Source of the DNA: Shewanella piezotolerans WP3
GTDB lineage: Bacteria > Pseudomonadota > Gammaproteobacteria > Enterobacterales > Shewanellaceae
Direction: 5' to 3'
NCBI RefSeq assembly: GCF_000014885.1
Contig: NC_011566.1
Span: forward strand, 1 to 64,000
Length of the DNA stretch: 64,000 nucleotides
The position numbers were made by a program, and so were the translations under genes. The first letter of the stretch is position 1; the number at the start of each line of letters is the position of its first letter. The notes below the pieces were generated by a model that saw nothing but the letters and a program-made list of their open reading frames with translations, had not been told where the DNA came from and searched no databases. Of the stretch, positions 1-8,947 are shown piece by piece.

Positions 1-346
1 CTTAATAGATCTTAAGATCTTTAAATAGATCTCTTATTATGTTTACTATTAGGATCGCCCTTTTCGGTGGATAACCTTATTTTTCCATTAAAATCATAAG
101 TTAACGCGTGATCAAACCTGTGATCTGATCGCGATCTAACTGGCATAAGCTTGGGGATAGATCGCCTAGTTATCCACAAGGTGGATCATTGAGCAGATCG
201 GGTGTGAATTAATACAGGCTTTGATCAGATCAAAATAATAGCTTATCCACATATTTATACTTTTAAACGCTAATATGTGGATAAGTTAGATCTAAACTGT
301 GAGTGTTTTGAAAGTTAATAGATGAAAGCGATCAATTAAAAGGATC
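1..346. other. oriC: Chromosomal replication origin oriC (left edge cut by the window)
   Basis: This AT-rich non-coding stretch contains 16 GATC sites (about 1 expected by chance), the substrate for Dam and SeqA. Bases 8-50 hold repeated GATCT-plus-T/A-rich segments resembling the E. coli 13-mer unwinding repeats. Perfect DnaA boxes (TTATCCACA or its complement) lie at 170-178, 243-251 and 276-284, and a one-mismatch box lies at 66-74. Their spacing resembles E. coli R1, R2 and R4. mioC is adjacent and reads toward it, as in E. coli; mnmG would be expected just left of the window. The unwinding element may be truncated at base 1. Confidence 0.93.
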
Positions 347-787
347 TTAAAGTTGATCTTGCCAGCCGCTTAACCAAGCTAATGCAGGTTCCTCTGGAAT
401 TGGATCATATTGCACATCGATCTGGATCTTATCCACAAAAGCTTGTGCACCGCATAAACTCAGTGCATCCACCAGCTTTTCTGGCCCCTGACAAAAAGTG
501 TCGTAACTTGAGTCACCAATTGCGCACAATGTAAATTTGGTTGCTGTTAGATCGGGTTTTTTAGCTAAGATCTCGTCCAAAAAAGGCACGATATTGTCAG
601 GAAGATCCCCTGCACCATGAGTAGAAGAGGTGATCAGCCACAGCGAATTAGGGTCTAGATCATCAAGGTTTGGGGTTAAATGTATGCGAGTTTCATGGCC
701 TAGATCGTTCAATTGATCTGACATTTCATCGGCAACATACTCTGCACTACCCAAAGTTGTACCTACTAATAGTTCTATTTTTGCCAT
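347..787 (-). CDS. mioC: MioC flavodoxin-like FMN protein
   Basis: A 146-residue flavodoxin-fold protein. The N-terminal loop GTTLGSAEYVA (about residues 9-19) is the FMN phosphate-binding loop, and STHGAGDLPDN (about 54-64) is the second FMN loop. Family members bind FMN; E. coli MioC has been linked to biotin synthase electron transfer, but its role remains poorly defined. The gene ends at the edge of oriC and is transcribed into it, the same arrangement as E. coli mioC-oriC-mnmG, where transcription through mioC can affect initiation. Length and start (ATG) match the family. Confidence 0.95.
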   Translation of the reverse strand: MAKIELLVGTTLGSAEYVADEMSDQLNDLGHETRIHLTPNLDDLDPNSLWLITSSTHGAGDLPDNIVPFLDEILAKKPDLTATKFTLCAIGDSSYDTFCQGPEKLVDALSLCGAQAFVDKIQIDVQYDPIPEEPALAWLSGWQDQL

Positions 788-1061
788 GTTACTTCCTAAA
801 TTAAGCTGACTTTAATGACGATTATGCACTGCATAATAGGTGAAAACAGCTGTGCAAGCTAAGTGATATTACCCATTTAATGTGTAAATTTGAGCTGGAT
901 TACAACTGCTGTTCGGTAATGATATCGGTAGTTCAGCTATCGAACTTCAACTCAACGACAGCTTGCGTTCTAGCACATTACTGATAACTTATGCTGTTAT
1001 AACAAAAATATAACAATTGAAGGCTTTGTAGTTAAGTCTATCAATAATAAAGAGTATTAAT

Positions 1062-2480
1062 ATGACGTTAGCCTCTGTAACAGGTCAGTTTGCCGACATG
1101 GCTTGGGGACCACACATGTTGGTTCTATTGGTTGGTGGTGGTTTTTTCTTTCTTATCTATTCACGTTTTGTTCCCTTCAGATATATAGGGCATGCCATTG
1201 CAATTTTGCGTGGCAAGCACCCAGATAAAGGAGCTCAAGGGCAGATTAGCCACGCAGGCGCGCTCTCTAGCGCTATGGCGGGCACTGTCGGAATGGGCAA
1301 TATTGGCAGTGTGGCAGTGGCTATTATGGTGGGTGGTCCAGGTGCTATTTTTTGGATGTGGATCAGTGCGATAGTGGGGATGGCAACTAAGTTTTTCACC
1401 TGCACCTTAGCCATTATGTACCGTGGAAAAGATGAAAATGGCCAACTGCAAGGTGGACCCATGTATATCATTACCGAGGGGTTAGGCCCTAAGTGGCGTT
1501 TTCTTGCGGTATTCTTCTGTTTAGTTGGCTTAGTTGGTAACTTTCCGCTGTTTAACACTAATCAACTCGTACAGATTTTAAGAGAATGGTTAGTGATCAA
1601 ACCTGGCTTTTATAGTACTGCGCAAGATACATTTTGGCTCGATCTTAGTATGGGCGTAGTGGTAATGTTGCTGGTTGGCAGTGTGATCTTAGGTGGCATT
1701 AAGCGCATAGCTACTGTGGCACAAAGTGTCGTTCCAACGATGATCTTCATCTATATGGGTTGCGCTATTTATGTTATTGGCAGCCATATTAGCGAGATCC
1801 CAGCCTATTTTAGCTTGATTGTCACTGAGGCTTTTTCGCTTGATTCCGTTGGTGGTGGGATCTTAGGCACCATGTTAATTGGTATTCGCCGCGCTGCATT
1901 CTCTAATGAAGCGGGCATTGGTACTGAAGTGATGGCACACGGCAGCGCCAGAACCAATGAGCCAGTTAAAGAGGGCTTGGTCGCCATGTTAGGCCCAGCA
2001 ATCGACACCTTGCTAGTTTGTACTGCGACGGCAATGATTATTTTAATCTCAGGAGTGTGGCAAGGCAGTGAAGCTGCTGGAGTTAATCTGTCGGCTCAAG
2101 CTTTTGAGTTAACCATGCCAGGCGTGGGTCCATACTTATTAATACTTTGTGTTTTCTTCTTTAGTATCAGTACTATATTTACTCAAGCGTTTTATGGAGG
2201 CCAATGCTTTAGCTTTCTTTTCGGAGTTAAAAGACTGCGCAAATATCAATATGTTTACCTACTGACAATTTTATTTGCAGCAACGGCAACGTTGGACGAG
2301 ATTATTAACCTTATTGATGGCGCTTATGCATTGATGGCCATTCCAACTATGGTCTCTGCCTTGTTATTGGCACCGAAAGTCAAGGATGCAGCTGATGATT
2401 ACTTTGCAAGATTAAAGCAAAAGCAGAGTGGAGATAGTGTAACGGTACCTGGCGAGGAACCTGAGAAAGAGGGCGGTTAG
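1062..2480 (+). CDS. Sodium:alanine symporter (AGCS family)
   Basis: A 472-residue inner-membrane protein with about ten hydrophobic segments. AGALSSAMAGTVGMGNIGSV (about residues 66-85) and the RRAAFSNEAGIGTE stretch (about 277-290) are typical of the alanine/glycine:cation symporter family, which couples Na+ influx to uptake of alanine or glycine. The C-terminal tail is short, charged and cytoplasmic (KEKEGG type). The gene stands alone between mioC and a convergent exporter gene and ends at a clear hairpin terminator. The exact amino acid carried cannot be read from the sequence. Confidence 0.92.
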   Translation: MTLASVTGQFADMAWGPHMLVLLVGGGFFFLIYSRFVPFRYIGHAIAILRGKHPDKGAQGQISHAGALSSAMAGTVGMGNIGSVAVAIMVGGPGAIFWMWISAIVGMATKFFTCTLAIMYRGKDENGQLQGGPMYIITEGLGPKWRFLAVFFCLVGLVGNFPLFNTNQLVQILREWLVIKPGFYSTAQDTFWLDLSMGVVVMLLVGSVILGGIKRIATVAQSVVPTMIFIYMGCAIYVIGSHISEIPAYFSLIVTEAFSLDSVGGGILGTMLIGIRRAAFSNEAGIGTEVMAHGSARTNEPVKEGLVAMLGPAIDTLLVCTATAMIILISGVWQGSEAAGVNLSAQAFELTMPGVGPYLLILCVFFFSISTIFTQAFYGGQCFSFLFGVKRLRKYQYVYLLTILFAATATLDEIINLIDGAYALMAIPTMVSALLLAPKVKDAADDYFARLKQKQSGDSVTVPGEEPEKEGG

Positions 2481-2506
2481 ATAGATTGTCGCTTTAAGAT
2501 TCAAGC

Positions 2507-2538
2507 AAAAAGGCTCCGCTTTAAGTGGAGCCTTTTTT
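2507..2538. terminator. Bidirectional rho-independent terminator
   Basis: The 13-bp arms at 2507-2519 and 2525-2537 (A-run plus GGCTCC against GGAGCC plus T-run, one G-U pair) enclose a 5-base loop. It can stop both the symporter gene (+) and the convergent LysE-family gene (-). Confidence 0.88.
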
Positions 2539-2591
2539 GCATTTATTTGTTATCGATAAAAATGGTTTTGGCATATCTTTTATCTAAGATA

Positions 2592-3236
2592 CTAAGCGGC
2601 AGTGGGTAGCTGTGAAGCCAGTAGCCAGATAGCCAGGGCAATAAAGATCAGCCCCATAAACTTATTCTGATTACTACGGAATTTTTCATTGTTGAGCAGT
2701 GGTTTGCCTAAGCTGCCGACCAAAGCCACCAATAACAGGTTAAAGGTCAAGCCCATGACGTTAAGCAGTAAACCCAGTGCTAGCATCTGTTCGCCTGAAC
2801 TTGCACTTAGCTGAGTTGACACAAATTGCGGCAGAAACAATACAAAAAATATCAATGCTTTAGGGTTGAGTAGGTTACTCATCACTGCACGGCGATACAG
2901 TTGCTTGGCAAGGTTATTTTGCTGTTCTATTTCTGGTGCATCGGCAGCAGAACTGCGGATGCAATCCCAACCCATCTTAAGCAGGTAAGCGCCGCCTAAA
3001 ATACGCAGTAGTTCTAGTGCTAACGGGTTAACCGCAACTAATGCTGATACGCCCATTGCTGCAAGTACCGTTAAAATGAGCCCTGAAGTCGCATTGCCAA
3101 AGCTGGCATAAACACCGACTTTTTTGCCGTAGCTTAGGCTCGAACTGGCGATAAGTAACATGTCAGGCCCAGGGATCAACAGTAGGGCAACCACGGTGGT
3201 TAGATATAGAGGAAGTAACGCCAGATCGATCATCAT
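2592..3236 (-). CDS. LysE/RhtB-family amino-acid exporter
   Basis: A small inner-membrane protein with about six hydrophobic segments. LLLIPGPDMLLIASSSLSYG near the N-terminus is the conserved LysE/RhtB signature (PGP motif), and NLLNPKALIFFVLFLPQF is the second family motif. Members export amino acids or homoserine lactone-like compounds; the substrate is not predictable here. The open frame reaches upstream to 3296. I prefer the internal ATG at 3236 (adjacent Met codons at 3236 and 3233) because it gives about 214 residues, the usual family size, with the first membrane helix directly after the start. No clear ribosome-binding site supports either choice. Confidence 0.88.
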   Translation of the reverse strand: MMIDLALLPLYLTTVVALLLIPGPDMLLIASSSLSYGKKVGVYASFGNATSGLILTVLAAMGVSALVAVNPLALELLRILGGAYLLKMGWDCIRSSAADAPEIEQQNNLAKQLYRRAVMSNLLNPKALIFFVLFLPQFVSTQLSASSGEQMLALGLLLNVMGLTFNLLLVALVGSLGKPLLNNEKFRSNQNKFMGLIFIALAIWLLASQLPTAA

Positions 3237-3506
3237 TAATGCACTATATAAAAGGAAAGAATCAAACAAGGCGCGGATTCTACAGTTATCCAACATGAAT
3301 GAAAGTCATGTTGCGTTTAAATGAGAGGTCAAGTTGGCAGGGTTTGTTTACGGCGCAGACTTTAGTTGTTGAAGACGATAGCGCTATGTTTCTAATTAGC
3401 TTTGAAATCATGTTCAGCCTAAGTCATATTGGTATTGGCTTATTAATAAAAGTGGCATTGCTGTTATGCAGATAAAAAACAAACAAGCACTAATAGAGTT
3501 AATTGT

Positions 3507-4697
3507 ATGACAAGTCCATATTCAGCCAAAGAATGGTTGCAATTAAACATACAGCAGCAAGGCTTACTTAAGCCTGCCAAGTCCGTAGCACATGCCATTG
3601 GGCAACTGAGTTATGTGCAAATAGACTCGATTAATGTGGTTGAACGAGCACACCACCATGTACTTTTTAACCGCTTAGCTGAATATCAACCGATGCAGCT
3701 ACAGCAGGCTCTGGCAGATAAAGAGATTTTTGAATACTGGTCTCATGCCGCTGCTTATTTACCTATTAATGACTATCGTTTTAGCCTGTTTAATAAAACC
3801 CGCATTAAGCAGGGCGGCAAGCACTGGTTTGAACCTGAACATAAGGTTATCCGTGAGGTAAAAGCAAAAATCACTGCTGAAGGCCCGTTAAAAGCCAGTG
3901 ATTTTAGTCATGACTCTAAGGCGAATAACAGTGGATGGTGGGATTGGAAACCGGCTAAACGCGCTTTAGAGCAATTGTTTATGCAAGGTGAGTTAATGGT
4001 GTTACAGCGTGACAAGTTTCAAAAGGTGTACGATTTAACTGAACGTGTCTTGCCTGCCCATATCAATAGCCAAGCCCCAACGGATAATGAATTCGCCCGC
4101 TATCTTATTGAGCGCTACATCAATGCCCATGGCTTTGGCAGTCAACAGCAGATGCATTATCTGCGTAAGAATATTAAGCCAGTGTTAGTTAGAACACTCA
4201 GTGAAATGTACCTTGCTGGTGAGTTGGCGCAATTTACCCAAGCGGGAGTCAACTATTTTTATAAGCCTGATCAGCAGCTGTTTAGCCCCATTTTAAAACG
4301 AGTCTGGTTACTGAACCCTTTTGATAATCTAGTCATTCAAAGGCAGCGATTAAAACAGCTATTTGGTTTTGACTATCAGATTGAGGTCTACGTGCCAGCA
4401 GCTAAACGCCAATACGGTTATTACTCATTACCTATCTTATGGGGTGATAAGTTTGTTGGCAGAGTGGATGTTAAAGCTGAACGTAAGACGGGAATACTAT
4501 TACTGCAAAACTTGGTGATAGAAGATGGGACGATTACTAGCAAGGGGAACTCAGAATTTGACGAATTTATCCATCAATTGAAGTTAGCGGTTAATCAATA
4601 TGCCGCTTTTAATGGCTGTCAAAGATGGCAGCTGGTTAAGTCAAACCATAGCGCGGTAGAGGCTGAGTTGTCGTTTCAAGCTAATGGCATTGTTTAA
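3507..4697 (+). CDS. YcaQ/AlkX-type DNA glycosylase (winged-helix, HTH_42 family)
   Basis: A 396-residue cytoplasmic protein matching the YcaQ family. Related enzymes (AlkX, AlkZ) remove alkylated bases or unhook interstrand crosslinks. The diagnostic segment near residue 35 reads LSYVQIDSINVVERAHHHVL; the Q-I-D triplet fits the catalytic QxD motif reported for YcaQ/AlkX enzymes, as opposed to QxQ of AlkZ. A later WWDWKPAKRALEQLF segment is typical of a winged helix. The gene is monocistronic with an ATG start. Substrate range is inferred from the family only. Confidence 0.85.
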   Translation: MTSPYSAKEWLQLNIQQQGLLKPAKSVAHAIGQLSYVQIDSINVVERAHHHVLFNRLAEYQPMQLQQALADKEIFEYWSHAAAYLPINDYRFSLFNKTRIKQGGKHWFEPEHKVIREVKAKITAEGPLKASDFSHDSKANNSGWWDWKPAKRALEQLFMQGELMVLQRDKFQKVYDLTERVLPAHINSQAPTDNEFARYLIERYINAHGFGSQQQMHYLRKNIKPVLVRTLSEMYLAGELAQFTQAGVNYFYKPDQQLFSPILKRVWLLNPFDNLVIQRQRLKQLFGFDYQIEVYVPAAKRQYGYYSLPILWGDKFVGRVDVKAERKTGILLLQNLVIEDGTITSKGNSEFDEFIHQLKLAVNQYAAFNGCQRWQLVKSNHSAVEAELSFQANGIV

Positions 4698-4840
4698 AGT
4701 AGGGCGTTCTGTATTGAGTTTGCATCATTGTTTTACTGTTTATTTTAGGCCTATCTGTTACTAGCTGCATTTTACTTGGGGCTTTGTTGTCCTCTTTTGC
4801 TACTCTATGAGGCAATACCACCTTTTACCTTGAATGTAAT

Positions 4841-5770
4841 ATGAAATTAGACGACATAATTACCACTCTGAGTGGTGGCGACTTAACAGAACTCCCTATT
4901 GGTGCTTTGCAGGCGGCTAGACAGCAGTGGTCTGAGTTACTGCCGGTTATCGATGAATTGATGCAACGATTTATTGCTGAAGAAGCCTTGTCTGATACCG
5001 AGTCTAACCTGCTATTCTTCGGTATCTGCCTTATTATCGATCGGAAACAATACAGTAGTTTTGATTCTTTGATTAATCTCACCAATAAAGATGACTGTAA
5101 TAGTCCGTTAGAGGTACTGCTTGGCGATTTTATCGCTGCAGATCTTTCCACTGCTTACTATATTTTGGCGCAAGGGCAACCTGAGCAGCTGTGCTTGTTG
5201 ATTAACTCTGAACAAGCGGGCGAAATAGTTAAAATGGCAGCCTTAAGTGCACTGTTTACTCAACTGCATACAGACCAAATTGATAGAGAAACACTTAACC
5301 AAAGTGTGCCAAGCTTTATTGAAAATCTACTCAAAAACAATCATTCAATAGCACTTTTTGAACTGATTAATTTGTTAATTTCTAATGAGTTTAATCAATA
5401 TCATAACCAGTTTGTTGGTTATGTAGAGAGCAAACAAATCGATGAAGGCCCTGCCGAGAATCAATGCATCATCGATTGGGATAATCAGTCTATCGGTTAT
5501 TCTGAATGGGAAAGTGGCCTAATAAGCGGTGATTATGATGTTATTGACTCACTTAGTCAGTGGGCTGGCTTCAACTCAGAATCTGATATGAACGATGAAG
5601 AGCTCATGGCGGTTTTCGATGACTTGATGAGTTCGCCTAGGGAAATTGACGATAGCTACTTTGAAAGCCTTGAGTCTAAACAACCTTTTATCGCCGATAT
5701 TCAAGCAGGCCGCAATGATCCTTGCCCCTGTGGCAGCGGCAAGAAATATAAGAAGTGCTGCTTGAATTAG
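4841..5770 (+). CDS. DUF1186-like protein with C-terminal SEC-C zinc motif
   Basis: A 309-residue acidic, helix-rich cytoplasmic protein. The N-terminal ~240 residues resemble DUF1186 proteins (helical repeats; LSGGDLTELPIGALQAARQ at the start). The last 20 residues carry the SEC-C motif NDPCPCGSGKKYKKCC, which binds zinc with a CxC and CC/CH pattern and is shared with the SecA tail. In SecA the motif mediates SecB and ribosome contacts; in stand-alone proteins its partner is usually unknown. The gene is isolated, followed by a 321-base gap before the tRNA genes. No function is assigned. Confidence 0.8.
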   Translation: MKLDDIITTLSGGDLTELPIGALQAARQQWSELLPVIDELMQRFIAEEALSDTESNLLFFGICLIIDRKQYSSFDSLINLTNKDDCNSPLEVLLGDFIAADLSTAYYILAQGQPEQLCLLINSEQAGEIVKMAALSALFTQLHTDQIDRETLNQSVPSFIENLLKNNHSIALFELINLLISNEFNQYHNQFVGYVESKQIDEGPAENQCIIDWDNQSIGYSEWESGLISGDYDVIDSLSQWAGFNSESDMNDEELMAVFDDLMSSPREIDDSYFESLESKQPFIADIQAGRNDPCPCGSGKKYKKCCLN

Positions 5771-6091
5771 GTTGCTATAAAAAAGCTAGCTGCAGATTTT
5801 ATTTATCGGGAAAGCGTTTGATAGGCTAAAGGGGAGCTTGCCTTAACTTGATAGGTTATAATTTCTTGAAGTCGTCTAAAATGTAACTACTGCAGTTAAT
5901 GACACAAGTACATAGACTTCCAAGGATGGGAGTTATGTTGAATTTTGTATGTAACAAAATGGGTCTTATTTGGCTTGCAGTGGAATCCTTATCATCAAAC
6001 CTCGTCGTATATGTATACATTCAAAATAAATGGTAGAAAATAACGCATTGACTTAAGTAGTATATTCCCTATAATACGACCTTCACAGCGA
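5771..6091. other. Gene-free gap holding the tRNA-Val promoter
   Basis: No plausible protein gene is seen on either strand in this 321-base AT-rich gap. The only feature I can support is the promoter at its right end. Confidence 0.6.
6048..6075 (+). promoter_or_regulatory. Sigma70 promoter of the tRNA-Val pair
   Basis: TTGACT (6048-6053) and TATAAT (6070-6075) are separated by 16 bases. The predicted start lies near 6082, about 10 bases before the first tRNA. This near-consensus promoter suits a stable RNA operon. Confidence 0.8.
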
Positions 6092-6167
6092 GGTCGATTA
6101 GCTCAGCTGGGAGAGCACCTCCCTTACAAGGAGGGGGTCACTGGTTCGAGCCCAGTATCGACCACCA
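6092..6167 (+). tRNA. tRNA-Val(UAC), copy 1
   Basis: A 76-base cloverleaf with CCA encoded. The acceptor stem GGTCGAT pairs with ATCGACC; the D-arm contains AGCTCAGCTGGGAGAGC; the anticodon loop CTTACAA gives anticodon UAC; the T-arm carries GGTTCGAGCC. Anticodon and body match gammaproteobacterial valine tRNA. Confidence 0.97.
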
Positions 6168-6204
6168 TTCTTTTCATAAAGAATTAAAACATTATGAAAT
6201 CCCA

Positions 6205-6280
6205 GGTCGATTAGCTCAGCTGGGAGAGCACCTCCCTTACAAGGAGGGGGTCACTGGTTCGAGCCCAGTATCGACCACCA
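6205..6280 (+). tRNA. tRNA-Val(UAC), copy 2
   Basis: This copy is identical over all 76 bases to the first copy, 37 bases upstream, and presumably shares its transcript. CCA is encoded. Exact duplication suggests recent tandem duplication or gene conversion. No clear terminator follows before the restriction-modification block. Confidence 0.97.
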
Positions 6281-6363
6281 TATCTTAATAACTTCCACCA
6301 ATTCTTTACAAATGTGACTAAATATCAATAAAGTTATTAGCCTTTGTGTGCTAGAAAATATAT

Positions 6364-7602
6364 TTAACTTTCTATTTGATTTAAAAATTTAGCTAAAGAC
6401 CGCCCTAATGCTGCCGCCATATTAACAGGTACAGCGTTGCCAATTTGCTTGTATTGTGCAGTTAAGGAACCTTGAAACTCCCAGTTATCAGGAAAAGTTT
6501 GAATACGGGCATACTCTCGAATCTGTAATGGTCTTGTTTCTACTGGATGGCATCGTTCAGTTTGCTTTTGGGCTGGCGACGTAGTTAGGGTTAAACTAGG
6601 TTCATTCATTGATAAGCGCCTTGCCATACCTGTTTTACCACCACCTAGAAAGTAGCTACCCTTCATATATTCTTTTTGTAGTTCAGGTTTCAAGTCTCGC
6701 CAGTAACCTCCTGGAGGAACCTGAGCCATTATTTCTTTTTTGCGCTGAGGGTATTCTTGACCAGGTGATTCTTCTACTTTGCTATCAAAAAGCTCTCCTT
6801 TTTCAAAGGCATCTTTAAGAGTCATAATCCTTTTATATGGGGATGGCCAACTAAATTTTGCTGATGTAGCTAGATCTTTGCGAACTCCGACTAAAATTAG
6901 TCGTTCACGTTTTTGAGGTACTTTATAAAAGATTGCTTTTAATACGCGAGGCTCTTCTAGTACGTAACCTAACTCTTCAAAAACATTTTTTATGATGGCG
7001 AGTGTTTCTCCATTTTCATGAGTTAAGAGCGCCCGAACATTTTCAGCTAAAAATACTTTAGGTTGAAGCTCTTTGATAGCTTTGGCCATTTCATAGAAAA
7101 GTGTTCCTCGTGTATCATCTAATCCTAGGCTTTTCCCTGCATAAGAGAATGCTTGGCAAGGAAATCCTCCAGTTAGAACATCAACATCTTGTTTAATAAC
7201 AGAAAAGTCTATCTTTGATATATCACCTTCAACAACATTCCAATCAGGTCTGTTATGTCGAAGAGTCTTGCAGGCATGTTTATCCATTTCATTTAAGAAA
7301 ATGCTTTCTAAACCAGCTTGCTCCATCCCTAGAGCTAACCCACCACCACCGGCGAATAGTTCAACAAGAGTGTAGTCACGTTTGCATTTTACTTGTAAAT
7401 CAGTATCCCAAGTTGACTGCTCCATACTAATAACTTCTTCTAAGTGCTTTACTTGGCACTTACTTATAAGTCCAGTTTCTGGATCAGGTTTCAGTTCTCC
7501 CTTCTTTATCCGTGCTTCTATAGTCCTCTTTGGTACGGATAGTAAGTCCGCAAGAACTTCAGGGGAAAAGCTATTTATTTTGGGAGGCTGATCATCAAGC
7601 AT
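6364..7602 (-). CDS. C5-cytosine DNA methyltransferase with N-terminal helix-turn-helix (restriction-modification)
   Basis: A 412-residue Dcm-type enzyme. Motif I (LFAGGGGLALG) lies at about residues 82-92, motif IV with catalytic Cys149 in FPCQ, motif VI ENVR at 187-190, motif VIII QKRERLILVG, and motif X GNAVPVNMAAALG near the C-terminus. A ~70-residue N-terminal extension contains a helix-turn-helix-like segment (about 13-37), which in enzymes such as M.SsoII and M.Ecl18kI represses their own genes. The paired endonuclease gene lies upstream on the same strand, 171 bases away. Base composition is more AT-rich than the flanks, suggesting acquisition. Specificity GGNCC is inferred only from the partner. 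Confidence 0.9.
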   Translation of the reverse strand: MLDDQPPKINSFSPEVLADLLSVPKRTIEARIKKGELKPDPETGLISKCQVKHLEEVISMEQSTWDTDLQVKCKRDYTLVELFAGGGGLALGMEQAGLESIFLNEMDKHACKTLRHNRPDWNVVEGDISKIDFSVIKQDVDVLTGGFPCQAFSYAGKSLGLDDTRGTLFYEMAKAIKELQPKVFLAENVRALLTHENGETLAIIKNVFEELGYVLEEPRVLKAIFYKVPQKRERLILVGVRKDLATSAKFSWPSPYKRIMTLKDAFEKGELFDSKVEESPGQEYPQRKKEIMAQVPPGGYWRDLKPELQKEYMKGSYFLGGGKTGMARRLSMNEPSLTLTTSPAQKQTERCHPVETRPLQIREYARIQTFPDNWEFQGSLTAQYKQIGNAVPVNMAAALGRSLAKFLNQIES

Positions 7603-7773
7603 TTGCTGGTTCCAGGTTAGTACGTATTACTAGTACTGTTAAAGTATACAGTAGTTTTTGGTTTTAGGCACAGTATTATGTAGCCGAAAAGAACTACAAT
7701 CAAGATCAAGGGGTTTGAAGAGGAAACTATATAGGATATTTCCCCTCAGAGCATAAAGTCGGCTAACAAAAAA

Positions 7774-8526
7774 CTAATTATTCTCGATATTAAAGTTTTC
7801 AAAACCTTCATATTTTTCAAATGCTAGTAGGTACAAGCTTTTTACCATATTGCTAGATAATGACTTTAAATCATTGAATACAGTATCTTCTATGCCTTTC
7901 ATATCTAATTCTGAAATCACATCATCTATGACAAGTGGGAGTTTCTGGCAAATTAATTTAAATGCATCTTTGTTATTCGTTACTAACTGATAAAATTTGT
8001 CAATCGACATTCTTCTTATGTTCTTATTCGATACAGACTCCCCATCAAGGCTTATTTTCCAGGGAAAATCTTGGCTATCTTTAGCTATAACTTCAACTAA
8101 ATAACATGTGGATTCATCATCTCGAAGAATTTTACTTTGCATCTTTATATAGGTTTTTTGAGAAGATGCAGAATTCATTGTGTTGTGCTTATTTTTCATC
8201 TCAACGAATACTTTCTTTTCAGTATTTATAACATCAAAACCCTTGCTTGGTACTTCCCAACCCTCAAAGTACTCAAATATATTTTGATGAAAATAACCAA
8301 TATGGTTTGTATTAGATTTGTCAATCTGTCGTAATGCTTCAGCTTCAATAACCTCTTCGATTGACTTTCTATAAACTTTTGAGTCAAAAGTCAGCTTTAT
8401 GGGATCAATTAGGTTTTTGTTGAACTCTTTTAAGTTAATAGAAAATCGGTATTTGTCGACAGTTTTCTTTACATGTGCAAACAAGTCTTCATCAGAAATA
8501 AATTCTAAGCCATATTTTTTAGCCAT
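7774..8526 (-). CDS. Type II restriction endonuclease, Eco47II-like
   Basis: A 250-residue protein resembling the Eco47II family (members cut GGNCC). The PD-(D/E)xK nuclease core is visible as GFDVINTEKKVFVEMKNKH, with Asp98, Glu109 and Lys111 as the likely metal/catalytic residues. It lies directly upstream of a C5 methyltransferase on the same strand, which supports its role. Codon use is strongly AT-biased (many Lys AAA, Asn AAT, Ile ATA), unlike hrpB next door. It appears intact. Family assignment comes from remembered similarity. Confidence 0.8.
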   Translation of the reverse strand: MAKKYGLEFISDEDLFAHVKKTVDKYRFSINLKEFNKNLIDPIKLTFDSKVYRKSIEEVIEAEALRQIDKSNTNHIGYFHQNIFEYFEGWEVPSKGFDVINTEKKVFVEMKNKHNTMNSASSQKTYIKMQSKILRDDESTCYLVEVIAKDSQDFPWKISLDGESVSNKNIRRMSIDKFYQLVTNNKDAFKLICQKLPLVIDDVISELDMKGIEDTVFNDLKSLSSNMVKSLYLLAFEKYEGFENFNIENN

Positions 8527-8947
8527 TTTAACCTCGTTGTTTTAAAATAAATCCATGATGCTCTAATTTCCTGTCCTTTTAGAACAATAAATTTTAACCT
8601 ATCACACCAGGTGAAACTTACCCTGAAAATTGGTAAAATACTGATTGTAAACATATAGAACTTGTTAAGGCACATCAATATATTCAGTAATGTAGACATT
8701 AAATAGGTAGTGACTCATGAGCAATATAGCAACTCATTTTAAGCTATTAAATACCTCACTCTGTGTCCATTAGAGTCTAATTAATAGAGTTACTTTCTAC
8801 TTGAGCCAACGCTAAGCGTGTTATTCTGCCATTTCCATTATAAAGTGAGAAAGGTGTTATAAATAATGCGGTTTCGCAATCGTTGGAGAGTATCATACTT
8901 ATTAAGAAATAAATTCTTCTATTTCATTGAGTAAATAAGCCTAAATA
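8527..8947. other. AT-rich gap between the restriction gene and hrpB
   Basis: This 421-base gap has no convincing gene. It should contain the divergent promoters for the endonuclease (-) and hrpB (+). I see no tRNA 3'-end repeat or inverted repeat that would mark an integration boundary. Confidence 0.5.

Noticed and set aside
6092..6280. tRNA-Val pair as an integration site for a genomic island
   Set aside because: No duplicated tRNA 3' end, integrase or inverted repeat is seen up to hrpB, so an integrative element cannot be supported; only the composition hints at transfer.
8505..8699. Short open frame upstream of the restriction endonuclease gene
   Set aside because: No recognisable motif, odd composition and no ribosome-binding site; it overlaps the likely promoter region.
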